Shown here piece by piece: positions 26,150 through 35,399 of a DNA stretch of 43,510 nucleotides; positions within the stretch are counted from its first letter, which is position 1, and the number at the start of each line of letters is the position of its first letter. The stretch covers positions 1 through 43,510 of the forward strand of contig NZ_RJJD01000011.1 of NCBI RefSeq assembly GCF_003721515.1, written 5' to 3'. The notes under the pieces were generated by a model. It was not told the origin of the DNA, searched no databases, and worked only from the letters and a program-made list of their open reading frames with translations. The stretch comes from Rufibacter latericius (lineage in GTDB: Bacteria > Bacteroidota > Bacteroidia > Cytophagales > Hymenobacteraceae). The translations under genes and the position numbers were made by a program.

Positions 26150-26487
26150 TAAAAAAAATAAAAGGGCTTTAGCACTCTTTTTGTCAAACCGGCCTTAAAA
26201 CCTGGTTCAGTTCTTTGTAACCAAAAAGGAATCACAATCGGGTTATCACCAAACCTTTCCCTTCGAGGGATAAGAACAAGGCCTCTTCCTCCTCTTAGGT
26301 TAGTTTCGCTATCCTGCTGATTAGAGGCTCCTTTTCTGAAAACAGCCCTAAAACACAATGCATCGGTTTTATGGGTTGGGATCAGAAGTCGCGTTAAGTT
26401 TCCGTAGCGACTTACAAAGCTGGTTACATCGTTGTTACCTAAGTAAGATTCGGTTTAAATCAATACTTTTAGGCGCTAACCTACCGG
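26150..26487. other. Intergenic gap with a palindrome copy
   Basis: Holds the dispersed palindrome copy at 26321-26354 (TTAGAGGCTCCTTTT with AAAACAGCCCTAAAA). The rest has no convincing ORF; the reading frame at 26358-26576 overlaps the start of the GT39 gene in another frame and is not supported. A near -7 match (TACTTTTA) lies at 26464-26471, 16 bases before the ATG. Confidence 0.4.
26321..26354. repeat. Dispersed palindrome copy
   Basis: TTAGAGGCTCCTTTTCTG followed by AAAACAGCCCTAAAAC. Outer TTAG/CTAA pairing with GGCT/AGCC inside gives the same shape as the copies at 7299 and 10349. Confidence 0.5.
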
Positions 26488-28047
26488 ATGATGCGCTCCA
26501 CTTCTACCTCTATTCATTGGCTTCTGCTAGGCCTCCTGATCTTACTAAAGTTTGCCCTGCAATATGCACTGGTTGATTCTAGCTATGATCTACACCGCGA
26601 CGAGTACCTGCACCTGGATCAGGCCAACCATTTGGCAGCGGGATATCTTTCCGTGCCTCCTTTTACTTCCTGGGTAGCCTGGCTTGTAAAAGCTTTAGGA
26701 AACACGGTATTCTGGGTGCGGTTTTTCCCGGCCCTTTTTGGGGCACTGACCATAGTGGTGGTCTGGAAAACGGTAGAAGAACTTGGCGGAGGCTTGTATG
26801 CCAGGCTTTTGGCGGGAATGGCGGTGCTTATCTCTGCGCTGCTGCGCATCAACATGCTGTTCCAGCCGAACTCCTTTGATATCCTCAGCTGGACGCTCAC
26901 TTTCTATCTTCTGATAAGACATATCCGCACTCAGCGGCCGCTGCCTTTGCTTTGGTTGGGTTTGATCGTAGGAGTAGGGTTTCTGAACAAGTACAATATT
27001 GTCTTTCTGGTAATCGGGTTAATTCCGGGGTTGTTGCTTTCGGGCCAGGGCGGTATTTTTAAGAACCGGTATCTTTACCTCGGGGGTTTGCTAGCGCTGC
27101 TGGTGGTTTTCCCTAATCTTTATTGGCAGTTTACTCACCAATTTCCCGTGATCAGGCACATGCAGGAACTCAGTGCTACCCAACTGCAACATGTGAACCG
27201 GGCCGATTTCTGGCAAGACCAGTTGCTGTTCTTTTTCGGCTCGGTCTTTCTGCTAATCGGGGCCATGGTAGGGTTTGTGCGGTATGCGCCGTTTAAGCCC
27301 TATCGGTTTATTGCCTTGACCTATTGGATTTCTATGCTGGTGTTCACCTTCCTGCGTGCCAAGAGTTACTACACCATCGGATTGTACCCGATTTTGCTGG
27401 TCTTTGGGAGTGTTTACTGGGAACACCTTTTCCGGGAGGGTTGGAAACGTTCTACCCGTCCGCTGTGGATAGGGCTGAACCTTGCCTTGTTTCTGCTGCT
27501 GGTGAACGTGATCTTCCCGCTTCTTTCTCCCGTTGAAATTCAGGCCAAAGCCGATAAATTCAAAAAGCTCAACCTCCTGAAGTGGGAAGACGGCAAGGAC
27601 CATCCGCTGCCGCAGGACTTCGCCGACATGCTCGGCTGGCAGGAACTCACCGCCAAAGCCCAACTGGCTTTTTCCCAAATCCCTGACGCGGAGAAGCCAT
27701 ATACATTGGTACTCTGTGAAAATTACGGCCAAGCCGGTGCCATCAACTTCTACGACAAAAGCCCTCTGCCCCCAGCCTATTCTTTCAATGCCGATTATAT
27801 CCATTGGTACCCGATTCAGCAAGAAATAAAAGCCATCATCCTGGTTAAAACCGCGGGAGAACAACCCTTACGGGAGGAAGAGAAACAATATTTTTCGTCG
27901 GTAGTTAACGTGGGGGCCATTGAAACTGCCTTTGCCCGGGAACAGGGCACTACCCTCTACCTTTTACGAGGGGTCTCTCCCATCATGGTCCAGGAGTTGC
28001 GCAACCGGGCTTTAGAATTACAACGAAGCGGCAGCCTTTCAGACTAG
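26488..28047 (+). CDS. GT39-type (ArnT/PMT_2-like) membrane glycosyltransferase
   Basis: Polytopic membrane protein of 519 residues. After the first transmembrane segment it has YDLHRDEYLHLDQANHLAAG, the acidic first periplasmic loop with D-E that is the GT-C catalytic signature, then PPFTSWVAWL and NMLFQPNSFDILSWTL. About ten hydrophobic segments reach residue 360, and a soluble periplasmic domain of about 150 residues completes it. It would use a polyprenol-phosphate sugar to modify lipid A, another glycolipid or protein. It stands apart from the operon downstream, but fits the envelope-sugar theme. Confidence 0.85.
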   Translation: MMRSTSTSIHWLLLGLLILLKFALQYALVDSSYDLHRDEYLHLDQANHLAAGYLSVPPFTSWVAWLVKALGNTVFWVRFFPALFGALTIVVVWKTVEELGGGLYARLLAGMAVLISALLRINMLFQPNSFDILSWTLTFYLLIRHIRTQRPLPLLWLGLIVGVGFLNKYNIVFLVIGLIPGLLLSGQGGIFKNRYLYLGGLLALLVVFPNLYWQFTHQFPVIRHMQELSATQLQHVNRADFWQDQLLFFFGSVFLLIGAMVGFVRYAPFKPYRFIALTYWISMLVFTFLRAKSYYTIGLYPILLVFGSVYWEHLFREGWKRSTRPLWIGLNLALFLLLVNVIFPLLSPVEIQAKADKFKKLNLLKWEDGKDHPLPQDFADMLGWQELTAKAQLAFSQIPDAEKPYTLVLCENYGQAGAINFYDKSPLPPAYSFNADYIHWYPIQQEIKAIILVKTAGEQPLREEEKQYFSSVVNVGAIETAFAREQGTTLYLLRGVSPIMVQELRNRALELQRSGSLSD

Positions 28048-28866
28048 CGGTTTAAGCAAGGAAGACATCTGACCCTGTTTTCAGGCAGTTTTCCTGTTTT
28101 CTTCATTAAAGGGCATTAAAAAAGGAGGTCCGCTCAACGAAACCTCCTTTATATTATAGATAAGAAGTAGGCTCTCTGCTCTTGCCCTTTAACGGATGGG
28201 CCTCATCTTCCATTTTCTCCTAATTTGAGACATGCTTTCTCTTGCCCTTTACCTGAATTTCTCCTCCTGTGGTAGGTACTCCTTCTTTTATATAGAATGA
28301 ACAGCTTCCGTATTTTGATCTGGAGAATAGAAGGGTGCAGCACCTTCCACTTCTTACGCTTGGAGCTATTAATTAAATTATGTGTTCCTCGGGCCGAATC
28401 AACTTATTGAATAAATTTTATAAAAATTTGCACAACTTTTTTATAAAGAATAGTTTTTTACTATTACCTTCATATTTCAATCACTAAGACCTAATTCTGA
28501 CGACCATTGGCAGGACACTATTTTAGTGCTCCTTAAAACCACGCAAAGAATGATTACGACCTTATCACTTCAGAGAATGATAGAAGATGCCTGTATGAAG
28601 AACGTAGAAGAGGAGCCTATATTTTTTCTCTCCACCAGAAATCGCTGAAGAAAACATAGCACTATCTGGCGTAGCCCTTCGGCTCTCTGACCAGCAACTA
28701 CCGCAAAGGGAAGTAAAACTGGCTTTTCAAGCCTGAACTTGCCTTTCTTAGCCGGAATGCCCCCAAAATCGACCTTCTTTTCTCGCAATGGATTCTATCC
28801 TCAGTTGCGCGCGAACGAAGATGCAAGAACATAACTCAGAATAAAACTATTATAAGCACCAAAGGC
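28048..28866. other. Gene-poor gap before the response regulator
   Basis: Contains the hairpin at 28121-28150 and two copies of CTCTTGCCCTTTA (near 28179 and 28239). From 28380 to 28480 it is AT-rich, likely promoter DNA. A 32-codon frame at 28550-28648 and a 72-codon frame on the other strand at 28570-28788 lack supporting features. No RNA gene recognised. Confidence 0.45.
28121..28150. terminator. Hairpin terminator-like
   Basis: AAAGGAGGT (28121-28129) pairs exactly with ACCTCCTTT (28142-28150). The T run (TTTTTT) occurs when read on the minus strand, whereas on the plus strand only ATATTATA follows. It lies 73 bases after the GT39 stop, so it may still serve that gene, but as a plus-strand terminator it is weak. 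Confidence 0.45.
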
Positions 28867-29433
28867 ATGGTCCCTAACGCTCCAACAAATACTACCACTT
28901 CTACCGAGGAAATCCCAGAAAAACCGGGTATCCTTTACATTGATAGTGAAGAAGACAATCTGGTGGTCTTCAAATCTTCCTTTCGGCGGTATTTCAAGGT
29001 TTTTACCGCCATGTCTGGCGAGGAAGGGCTCAGAATCCTGAACAGTGAATCTATTTCTCTGGTGATAACAGATCAAAGGATGCCTAAGATGACGGGGGTG
29101 CAGTTTCTGAAAAGCCTCCCCGAGGACCGAGACCTGATCAGAATCATCCTGACCAGCCACAGCGATACGGCCTCCATTCTGGATGCCATTAACAGTGGCA
29201 AAATCTACCGGTACATTCTGAAACCCTGGGAAAAAGAAAGCCTGAAGAACATCATGGAAACCGCTGTGGAAGAACTCAAGCAACGGCAGGCAAACAGGCA
29301 CCTGGTAGAGGAGCTAAGAACCGAAAAGGAGCGATTGGAGCAGAAAATTGCCGAGCTCACCCAAAAGGTTAATCTCCAGAAAACCCAGTCCGCAACGCTT
29401 TCCCGTTCAGACAAAGACCCCCAGGATATGTAA
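28867..29433 (+). CDS. Response regulator receiver protein with C-terminal coiled coil
   Basis: Protein of 188 residues. A receiver domain spans about 21-135: acidic pocket D26-S-E-E-D, phospho-acceptor D69 in VITDQRMPKM, T96 in ILTSH, and K119 in YILKPW. It resembles the receiver of RpfG-type regulators (DQRMP and KPW are typical). After it comes a charged coiled coil (about 130-172) and a short polar tail, with no DNA-binding, GGDEF, HD-GYP or kinase domain. Such a protein probably signals by protein contact through the coiled coil. No partner kinase is adjacent. A weak hairpin (29444-29467) follows. Confidence 0.82.
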   Translation: MVPNAPTNTTTSTEEIPEKPGILYIDSEEDNLVVFKSSFRRYFKVFTAMSGEEGLRILNSESISLVITDQRMPKMTGVQFLKSLPEDRDLIRIILTSHSDTASILDAINSGKIYRYILKPWEKESLKNIMETAVEELKQRQANRHLVEELRTEKERLEQKIAELTQKVNLQKTQSATLSRSDKDPQDM

Positions 29434-30223
29434 CCAAGCTTTAACAGAACCAGCGTTCAGGCTCTGTATAAAACTTGTTTATGTTTGTTCCGCAATTGTA
29501 ACCAATCTTTTTAGCTCATTGAATGTACATATGGTATAAACCACTACACGTAGTCAAGGCATTAAAATTTCTACTTAAGAACTTTGGTACCCCTCCAATC
29601 TGATTTGAAATGAAGATTAGGGAAAGAAGCTTTTTAAGGGTTGTCAACCCTCCCTTGCCCTACAAAGGTTTTCAGCAGTCCATTTTGTTTTAGAGGTAGT
29701 TTTGGAAAACAAAGCTTAAAGCACAAACCTACGGTTTCCTCTGAAGGAAAATTTTCCTTCAGTCAGTTTTAGGTCTGCTTACCTTTTCAACTCCACCACT
29801 TACTTTTTTTACCGCCTCATTCCTACAACCAGCATCTAATTGCAATAAGAGACTGCCCAACCTGAACCAGAAGCTTGGGCACTCCCCTTTATTACTTCCA
29901 TCAAAGAAAGTTGGGGCTTCATTTACCGCTCATGAATTGTGTTTTCTTTGCAACCCTAGAAAAAGGTTCTTTCCGTTTAAGCCTTACAAGAACTACTGAA
30001 ATAGATGGTTACAGGCTAATTCAAGCATAAAACTGAAGTATACCAAGTCACACCCAACCTCATACTTCCCAATCCTTTATAAGATTATTTTATTTTTTTA
30101 TTAATTTCATCCATTTATAAATTACTTTATGTATATTTATCGGAAGTAAATTATATTATTACATAAAAACATAAGAATTTATAGTCTTTTGCTATATTCT
30201 TATTACTACTTTTAAGTTAGAGT
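29434..30223. other. AT-rich leader before the polysaccharide operon
   Basis: No ORF of note. Holds a weak hairpin at 29444-29467 (ACAGAACC/GGCTCTGT), a degenerate dispersed palindrome at 29687-29722, and a strongly AT-rich tract from about 30070 to 30220 next to the start of the ABC permease gene. A near -7 match (TACTTTTA) is at 30207-30214, ten bases before the ATG. AT-rich leaders are common upstream of surface-polysaccharide loci. Confidence 0.5.
29687..29722. repeat. Dispersed palindrome copy (degenerate)
   Basis: GTTTTAGAGGTAGTTTT with AAAACAAAGCTTAAAGC. The central GTTTTGGAAAAC pairs well; the outer arms are imperfect. Confidence 0.4.
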
Positions 30224-31087
30224 ATGCTTCACAACAAGGTAGGGAGAGTACAATGGGACTGGGAGATAAACGCCAGTACGCACTACTGGGGAATAGATTT
30301 CAAGGAACTTTGGCATTATCGGCACCTATCGTATAGCCTGATCCGGAAAGATTTCTTGTTGAATTACCAGCAAACCATCCTGGGTCCCCTGTGGCTTCTC
30401 TTTCAACCGTTGCTTACCCTTGCCACGTATATTCTTGTCTTCAACAAGCTCATTGGGGTTTCTACTGGTGCGCTCCCGCCGGTCCTTTTTTACCTTTCCG
30501 GGATTGTCTTATGGAATTTCTTCAATGACACTTTTCTAAGCACCTCGTTCGTGTTCCGGGAAAATGCCCAGATTTTCAGTAAGGTTTATTTTCCCCGCCT
30601 CATCATCCCCTTTTCACAATTAGGAACCCAATTCCTACGCTTTGCCATTCAGTTCATCATGCTTTTGGCCATGATCGCCTACTATGTGGTAATGAAGGAC
30701 TATGCATTTCCTGTCACCTTTCTGATAGTCACCCTGCCGGTCACCATTGTGTTGGTAGGACTTACCGGTTTGGCCCTGGGTCTTACGTTCTCGGTGGTGA
30801 CCGCCAAATACAGAGACATTGTAAACCTGGTCACCTTTGGCGTGCGGTTACTTATGTTCCTAACCCCCGTGCTCTACCCGGTGAACTTTGTTCCGGCGGA
30901 GGTTAGATGGGTGGTTCAGTTCAATCCGCTTACTTCCTATTTTGAGTTGTTCCGGCTATCGCTGTTAGGCGAGGGAGTCATCTCCCCCATGAATGTGGGG
31001 TATAGTGTAGGGGTTACGTTTCTCCTGTTGATCATCTCCCTCCTGGTTTTCAATAAACAAGGAGACAAACTCATTGACGTGGTATAG
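30224..31087 (+). CDS. ABC-2 type polysaccharide export permease (Wzm-like)
   Basis: Membrane protein of 287 residues with six hydrophobic segments. The N-terminal amphipathic part ending in LWHYRHLSYSLIRKDFLLNYQQTILGPLWLLFQP and the later FLTPVLYP loop are the hallmarks of Wzm/KpsM/TagG permeases that move polysaccharide linked to a polyprenyl carrier across the inner membrane. It pairs with the ATPase whose ATG begins one base after its stop codon. It heads the operon, and the start is close behind an AT-rich tract. This supports ABC-transporter-dependent O-antigen or similar export rather than a Wzx/Wzy pathway. Confidence 0.92.
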   Translation: MLHNKVGRVQWDWEINASTHYWGIDFKELWHYRHLSYSLIRKDFLLNYQQTILGPLWLLFQPLLTLATYILVFNKLIGVSTGALPPVLFYLSGIVLWNFFNDTFLSTSFVFRENAQIFSKVYFPRLIIPFSQLGTQFLRFAIQFIMLLAMIAYYVVMKDYAFPVTFLIVTLPVTIVLVGLTGLALGLTFSVVTAKYRDIVNLVTFGVRLLMFLTPVLYPVNFVPAEVRWVVQFNPLTSYFELFRLSLLGEGVISPMNVGYSVGVTFLLLIISLLVFNKQGDKLIDVV

Positions 31088-31088
31088 T

Positions 31089-32396
31089 ATGGGAGAAGTA
31101 GTCATTCAGGTAGAGAATCTTTCCAAGGTTTACCAGTTGGGGACCATTGGCACCGGGACCATCAAGCAAGACCTGAGCCGCTGGTGGAACACCTCTGTGC
31201 TGAAGAAAGAGGATTCATTTTACTATCCGCAGACCTCTGAAGAAACATCCGCCTCAAACCAAGGTCAAAAAGCCTTCTGGGCTCTACAGGACGTTTCCTT
31301 CGAGATAAAACAGGGTGAGGTTTGGGGCATTATTGGAAACAACGGAGCCGGAAAATCCACGCTGCTCAAGATCATCTCCCGCATTGTGAAACCTACGAAA
31401 GGGGTGATCCGGGGCAAAGGGAAGATCAGCAGCCTTTTGGAAGTGGGCACCGGCTTCAACCAGGAACTTACCGGCCGGGAAAACATCTTTCTGAGCGGCT
31501 ACATCCTGGGGATGACCAAAAGGGAAATCAACGCCAAGTTTGACGAGATCGTGGATTTCTCTGGAATAGAGAAGTTCTTGGATACTCCCGTGAAACGGTA
31601 TTCATCAGGGATGTACGTGCGGTTAGCCTTCGCGGTAGCCGCCCACCTGGAACCAGACATTCTTATCATTGATGAAGTGCTGGCCGTAGGAGATGCCGAG
31701 TTCCAGAAAAAATGCCTGGGGAAAGTTCGGGACGTCTCTAAAAGCGAGGGCCGCACCATTCTTTTCGTGAGTCACAGCATGCAGGCGGTGGGCAGTTTAT
31801 GTGACCATGGTCTCTGGCTCCAGAAAGGCAGGCTAATGGAAACCGGTCCGGCTTCTACTGTCATCAACAATTACCTGAAGGGAGTAAAGAAATTTCAGTT
31901 GCACCATAGCTGGAGTAACATGGTGGAGGCTCCCGGAAACGAATTCGTGCGGTTTAAAAGCATTAGGCTGATTCCACATTTAAGCGATTTGGATGCCCCA
32001 TTGGATATCAGGACACCCCTCACGGTGAAATTCCAGCTTTGGAACCTGGTAGACGATCAGGCCCTAAGCGTTGGACTCCACCTGTTTTCCTATGGCGGAG
32101 AATGCATTTTCGATATCCCCTCTCCTACGGTTTCTTGCCAGAAAGGCATTGTGGAAGGCGAATGCACCATTCCGGGAAACTTCCTGAACGACGGTTCTTA
32201 CTACATTTCTTTAATTGTGGTGAAAGACACCTCTGTGAATCTTTTCTACCATGAAGAATGCCTGGCCTTTGAGCTGGAAGATTACCGCGGCGACATTAAA
32301 TGGTTCGGGAAATGGATGGGGGCCGTGCGCCCTTCGTTCCCGTTCCATATTGAGCAGAAAGAATTGGTTATCCAGGAAGAACCCCAACTGCCATGA
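31089..32396 (+). CDS. ABC transporter ATPase with C-terminal carbohydrate-binding domain (Wzt-like)
   Basis: ATPase of 435 residues. Walker A GNNGAGKST is at 83-91, signature motif YSSGM at 171-175, Walker B IIDEVLAVGD at 193-202. An unusual insert of about 35 residues precedes Walker A (DLSRWWNTSVLKKED and on). Residues about 255-420 form a beta-sandwich resembling the Wzt C-terminal domain, which in E. coli O8/O9a recognises the capped end of the O-antigen before export. The frame extends to a TTG at 31074 overlapping the permease, but ATG 31089 is the better start. The next gene overlaps it by ATGA. It drives export of the glycan. Confidence 0.93.
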   Translation: MGEVVIQVENLSKVYQLGTIGTGTIKQDLSRWWNTSVLKKEDSFYYPQTSEETSASNQGQKAFWALQDVSFEIKQGEVWGIIGNNGAGKSTLLKIISRIVKPTKGVIRGKGKISSLLEVGTGFNQELTGRENIFLSGYILGMTKREINAKFDEIVDFSGIEKFLDTPVKRYSSGMYVRLAFAVAAHLEPDILIIDEVLAVGDAEFQKKCLGKVRDVSKSEGRTILFVSHSMQAVGSLCDHGLWLQKGRLMETGPASTVINNYLKGVKKFQLHHSWSNMVEAPGNEFVRFKSIRLIPHLSDLDAPLDIRTPLTVKFQLWNLVDDQALSVGLHLFSYGGECIFDIPSPTVSCQKGIVEGECTIPGNFLNDGSYYISLIVVKDTSVNLFYHEECLAFELEDYRGDIKWFGKWMGAVRPSFPFHIEQKELVIQEEPQLP

Positions 32397-33712
32397 AATC
32401 ACATCCTGCGTACCATATCGCCCATATTCCCCTGGATAGGCAGCTATTAGCTCTTCCACAATTAACTGATGGAGACCATGGCCATTACCTTGTGTTCTGG
32501 TGGGATCAGATGGCCTTGGGAGACCTATACCTGGCACCTAAGGAGGAGTTAACTTCTTCCACTTACAAGCTGAAAGTCATCGAAGCAATTCGGCCGGCGG
32601 TAAATCAATATGCCTCGGCTTTAGGTCTTCAGGACAACTGGGTACAGTGGCTGGAGAACGGAAACTCTGCAGACTGGGCTGCCTGGATGGAAGGTGTTTT
32701 CGCGAAAACACTCCCGAAACCCCTTCCCAGCAAGGTGGATGTTTCGGTGGTTATTTGCACCCGAAACCGATCAGTCCAGCTGGAACAATGCCTCATCAGG
32801 CTGCGGGAACTGCAGTGCCTGCCTGTAGAAGTGATAGTGGTGGACAATGCCCCGTCAGATAACAGCAGCCAACAGGTGGTGCGTCGGTTTGAAGAGGTAT
32901 TGTATGTGAAGGAACCCCGGGCGGGACTGGACATTGCCAGAAATACGGGTGTAAAGAAAGCGAGCGCTCCTATTGTGGCGTACGTAGACGATGATGTTAC
33001 CGTACATCCACTTTGGGTGTACCGGGTTTGGGAGACGTTCCAAAATCCTGAAACCGCCGCCATGACGGGCTTGGTGATTGCCGCCGAGCTGCAAACCGAG
33101 GCCCAATTCATCTTTGAGAAACACTGGAGTTTTAACCGAGGGTACCAGGGTAAATGGTATGATGCCAATTTTTTCCAAAAAAATCTCGCCCTGGGACCTC
33201 CGGTTTGGGAAATTGGGGCCGGAGCCAACATGGCTTTTCGGAAATCGGTGTTTGAGGAGGTTGGCTACTTTGATGAACTGCTGGACGTAGGAGCTGCCGG
33301 CTGCAATGGTGACTCTGAGATGTGGTTCCGGATTCTGGCGCAGGGCCATACCATCCACTACAACCCCAAAGCCATTGTGTACCATGAGCACCGGAAAGAA
33401 CTCAGCGGCCTGCAGAAACAGATCTTCTTCTACATGCGTGGTTTCACTACGGCGGCCTTGCTGCAACAGGAACAACAACAACAGGCCAACTACAAAAGGC
33501 GTTTATGGCGTGTTTTCCCCAAATACTATGTTTTCCTGGCGCTCAGGGGATTTCCCAGGTACCGGTACCGCACCAGTACACTTTGGTCTGAAGTCAAGGG
33601 GATAGTTTCGGGGTATCGGTTTTACCTCAGAAACCGCGAAGCCTCCACTTCACCCAAGCAACATACGGCACCCAGCAAATCCCTAAAGGCAGCAATAGAA
33701 GTTACTCCCTGA
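32393..33712 (+). CDS. Family 2 glycosyltransferase with N-terminal extension
   Basis: Protein of 439 residues. Residues 1-112 are a tryptophan- and histidine-rich region of unknown type; the GT2 fold starts near 115 (VDVSVVICTRNRSVQL), with the sugar-nucleotide aspartate VVDNAPSD (149-156) and the DDD motif at 199-201. GAGANMAFRKSVFEEVGYFDE is the acceptor loop and the YHEHRK end is typical of the family. Its ATG overlaps the Wzt stop, so translation is probably coupled. It adds a sugar to the growing chain on the cytoplasmic face. The donor is not predictable. A basic tail suggests membrane association. Confidence 0.88.
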   Translation: MKSHPAYHIAHIPLDRQLLALPQLTDGDHGHYLVFWWDQMALGDLYLAPKEELTSSTYKLKVIEAIRPAVNQYASALGLQDNWVQWLENGNSADWAAWMEGVFAKTLPKPLPSKVDVSVVICTRNRSVQLEQCLIRLRELQCLPVEVIVVDNAPSDNSSQQVVRRFEEVLYVKEPRAGLDIARNTGVKKASAPIVAYVDDDVTVHPLWVYRVWETFQNPETAAMTGLVIAAELQTEAQFIFEKHWSFNRGYQGKWYDANFFQKNLALGPPVWEIGAGANMAFRKSVFEEVGYFDELLDVGAAGCNGDSEMWFRILAQGHTIHYNPKAIVYHEHRKELSGLQKQIFFYMRGFTTAALLQQEQQQQANYKRRLWRVFPKYYVFLALRGFPRYRYRTSTLWSEVKGIVSGYRFYLRNREASTSPKQHTAPSKSLKAAIEVTP

Positions 33713-33735
33713 AAGTAAAGCAGCCCCTTGCGTTT

Positions 33736-35394
33736 ATGGCCCAGATTCTACAAAAAGCACCCGAAACGATCCCGAGCTATGGGAAACAGCCCGAAACGGC
33801 CCTTCCCTTGGTTTCGGTGGTGATTCCGTGCTATAACCATGGAAAATACCTGCGGGAGGCGGTGCAGAGTATCTGGCAACAGGACTACCCGACTATAGAA
33901 ATCATTGTGGTAGACGATGGGTCGGTAGATACCACCCGCCGGGAGACCCAGGCGTTGGAAGGTGTCAAATACATCTATCAGGAAAACCAGGGCCTTTCAG
34001 CCGCCAGAAATACCGGAATCAGACACTCTACCGGAGAACTTCTGGTTTTCCTGGATGCCGATGACTGGCTTCTCCCAGATGCCTTGGCCACCAACGTGGC
34101 TTTTCTGCAACTAAACCCAAAGCTGGCTTTCGTCTCTGGGGCGCATGACAAAGTCTTTGAGCAGGAAGGAACCATCCGGGAAGAAATCTGGGAGGTACCC
34201 AAAGACCACTACCAGCAACTGCTGCAAGGCAATTACATTGGTATGCACGCCACGGTGATGTACAGAAGATGGATCTTTGACGAAGTACTGTTTGATCCCT
34301 CCCTGAAAAGCTGCGAAGACTACGATATCTACCTAAAAATAGCCCGGAAACACCCTGTGGCGCACCATACCAAGAAGATTGCGGCCTATCGGCTCCATAC
34401 CGAAAACATGTCGGGGAACATTCCAAGGATGCTTTCCTCGGTGCTGATGGTGTTGAGGCGGCAAAAAAACGTACTAAAAACCGTTGCCGAACAAGCCGCT
34501 TATTCTAGAGGGCAACAGGTCTGGAAAGAGTATTATTGCCGCCAGTTATACGCCAGATCCATCTCGGAACCCACATCTCCCCCAAAAGAAAGCCTCTTGA
34601 CCCTTTGGCAACACCGGCCTGGGTTATTTATAAAATATTATTTAAGGAAAGTGAATATGCTCAAATCGATTATTAAAAAGACGACCCCTTCGTTTGGACT
34701 AAGATGGCTGAACAGGGTGGGGCTGTACCAAAACCATTTGCCAGCCGTAGGCCATGTCTCCCTGGGAGACCTCCGCCGTACTGCTCCCCTTAGCCGGGAA
34801 TTCGGGTATGACCGTGGGGGGCCGGTAGACAGGTACTATATTGAGAACTTTCTAAAGAAGGAGGCTCCCTCCATCTCAGGCCGGGTGTTAGAAATTGGGG
34901 ACAATGAGTATACCCTGCACTTTGGGGGAAAAAATGTCACCAAAAGCGACATTCTCCACGTGAATGACAAAAACCCCATGGCAACTATCATCGGGGATAT
35001 CAGCGATGCTCCGCAGATCCCGGATAATAGTTTTGACTGCATTGTTTTAACCCAAACGCTGCACCTGATCTATGATTTCAAGGCGGCCCTCGCTACCTGC
35101 CACCGAATCTTAAAGCCCGGCGGGACCTTGCTGCTCACCGTGCCGTACATTACCTCCATTGACAAAGACGAATGGGGAGCCATCTGGTACTGGGCGTTCA
35201 CTGACAGGGTCCTGCGCAGAATCATGGCCGATTCTTTCCCCGGAGGCAAAGTGGAAGTTGGTTCCTATGGAAATGTGCTGTCTGCCTCTGCTTTCCTTTA
35301 CGGCATGGGAAGGCCCGAGCTTTCCAAAGCCGAGCTGGACAAATATGACCCGCAATACCAGGTCATCAACACGGTAAAAGCTGTAAAAGCCTGA
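33736..35394 (+). CDS. GT2 glycosyltransferase fused to a SAM methyltransferase-like domain
   Basis: Bifunctional protein of 552 residues. The GT2 domain (about 24-230) has VVDDGS at 58-63 and DADD at 107-110. A helical linker (230-340) leads to a methyltransferase-like domain at about 365-530 with GRVLEIGDNEYT (382-393), FDCIVLTQTLHLIYD (433-447) and ILKPGGTLLLTVP (458-470). Motif I lacks the usual GxGxG. This type of domain is known beside polysaccharide genes, but its activity is mostly untested. Methylation of a terminal sugar could stop chain growth, and the neighbouring Wzt-like domain could read the mark. It lies 23 bases after the preceding GT gene and is followed by the deacetylase after five bases. 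Confidence 0.85.
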   Translation: MAQILQKAPETIPSYGKQPETALPLVSVVIPCYNHGKYLREAVQSIWQQDYPTIEIIVVDDGSVDTTRRETQALEGVKYIYQENQGLSAARNTGIRHSTGELLVFLDADDWLLPDALATNVAFLQLNPKLAFVSGAHDKVFEQEGTIREEIWEVPKDHYQQLLQGNYIGMHATVMYRRWIFDEVLFDPSLKSCEDYDIYLKIARKHPVAHHTKKIAAYRLHTENMSGNIPRMLSSVLMVLRRQKNVLKTVAEQAAYSRGQQVWKEYYCRQLYARSISEPTSPPKESLLTLWQHRPGLFIKYYLRKVNMLKSIIKKTTPSFGLRWLNRVGLYQNHLPAVGHVSLGDLRRTAPLSREFGYDRGGPVDRYYIENFLKKEAPSISGRVLEIGDNEYTLHFGGKNVTKSDILHVNDKNPMATIIGDISDAPQIPDNSFDCIVLTQTLHLIYDFKAALATCHRILKPGGTLLLTVPYITSIDKDEWGAIWYWAFTDRVLRRIMADSFPGGKVEVGSYGNVLSASAFLYGMGRPELSKAELDKYDPQYQVINTVKAVKA

Positions 35395-35399
35395 GACAC

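Noticed and set aside
26358..26576. A 72-codon plus-strand frame overlapping the GT39 start
   Set aside because: It overlaps the well-supported GT39 gene in another frame and begins inside a palindrome-linked region.
28179..28251. Direct repeat CTCTTGCCCTTTA twice, possible CRISPR or iteron
   Set aside because: Only two copies, about 60 bases apart, with no further regular repeats.
28550..28648. A 32-codon reading frame before the response regulator
   Set aside because: Too short, with no recognisable motif or clear promoter.
28570..28788. A 72-codon minus-strand reading frame
   Set aside because: Composition is not protein-like beyond the first residues, and no start-site or neighbour supports it.
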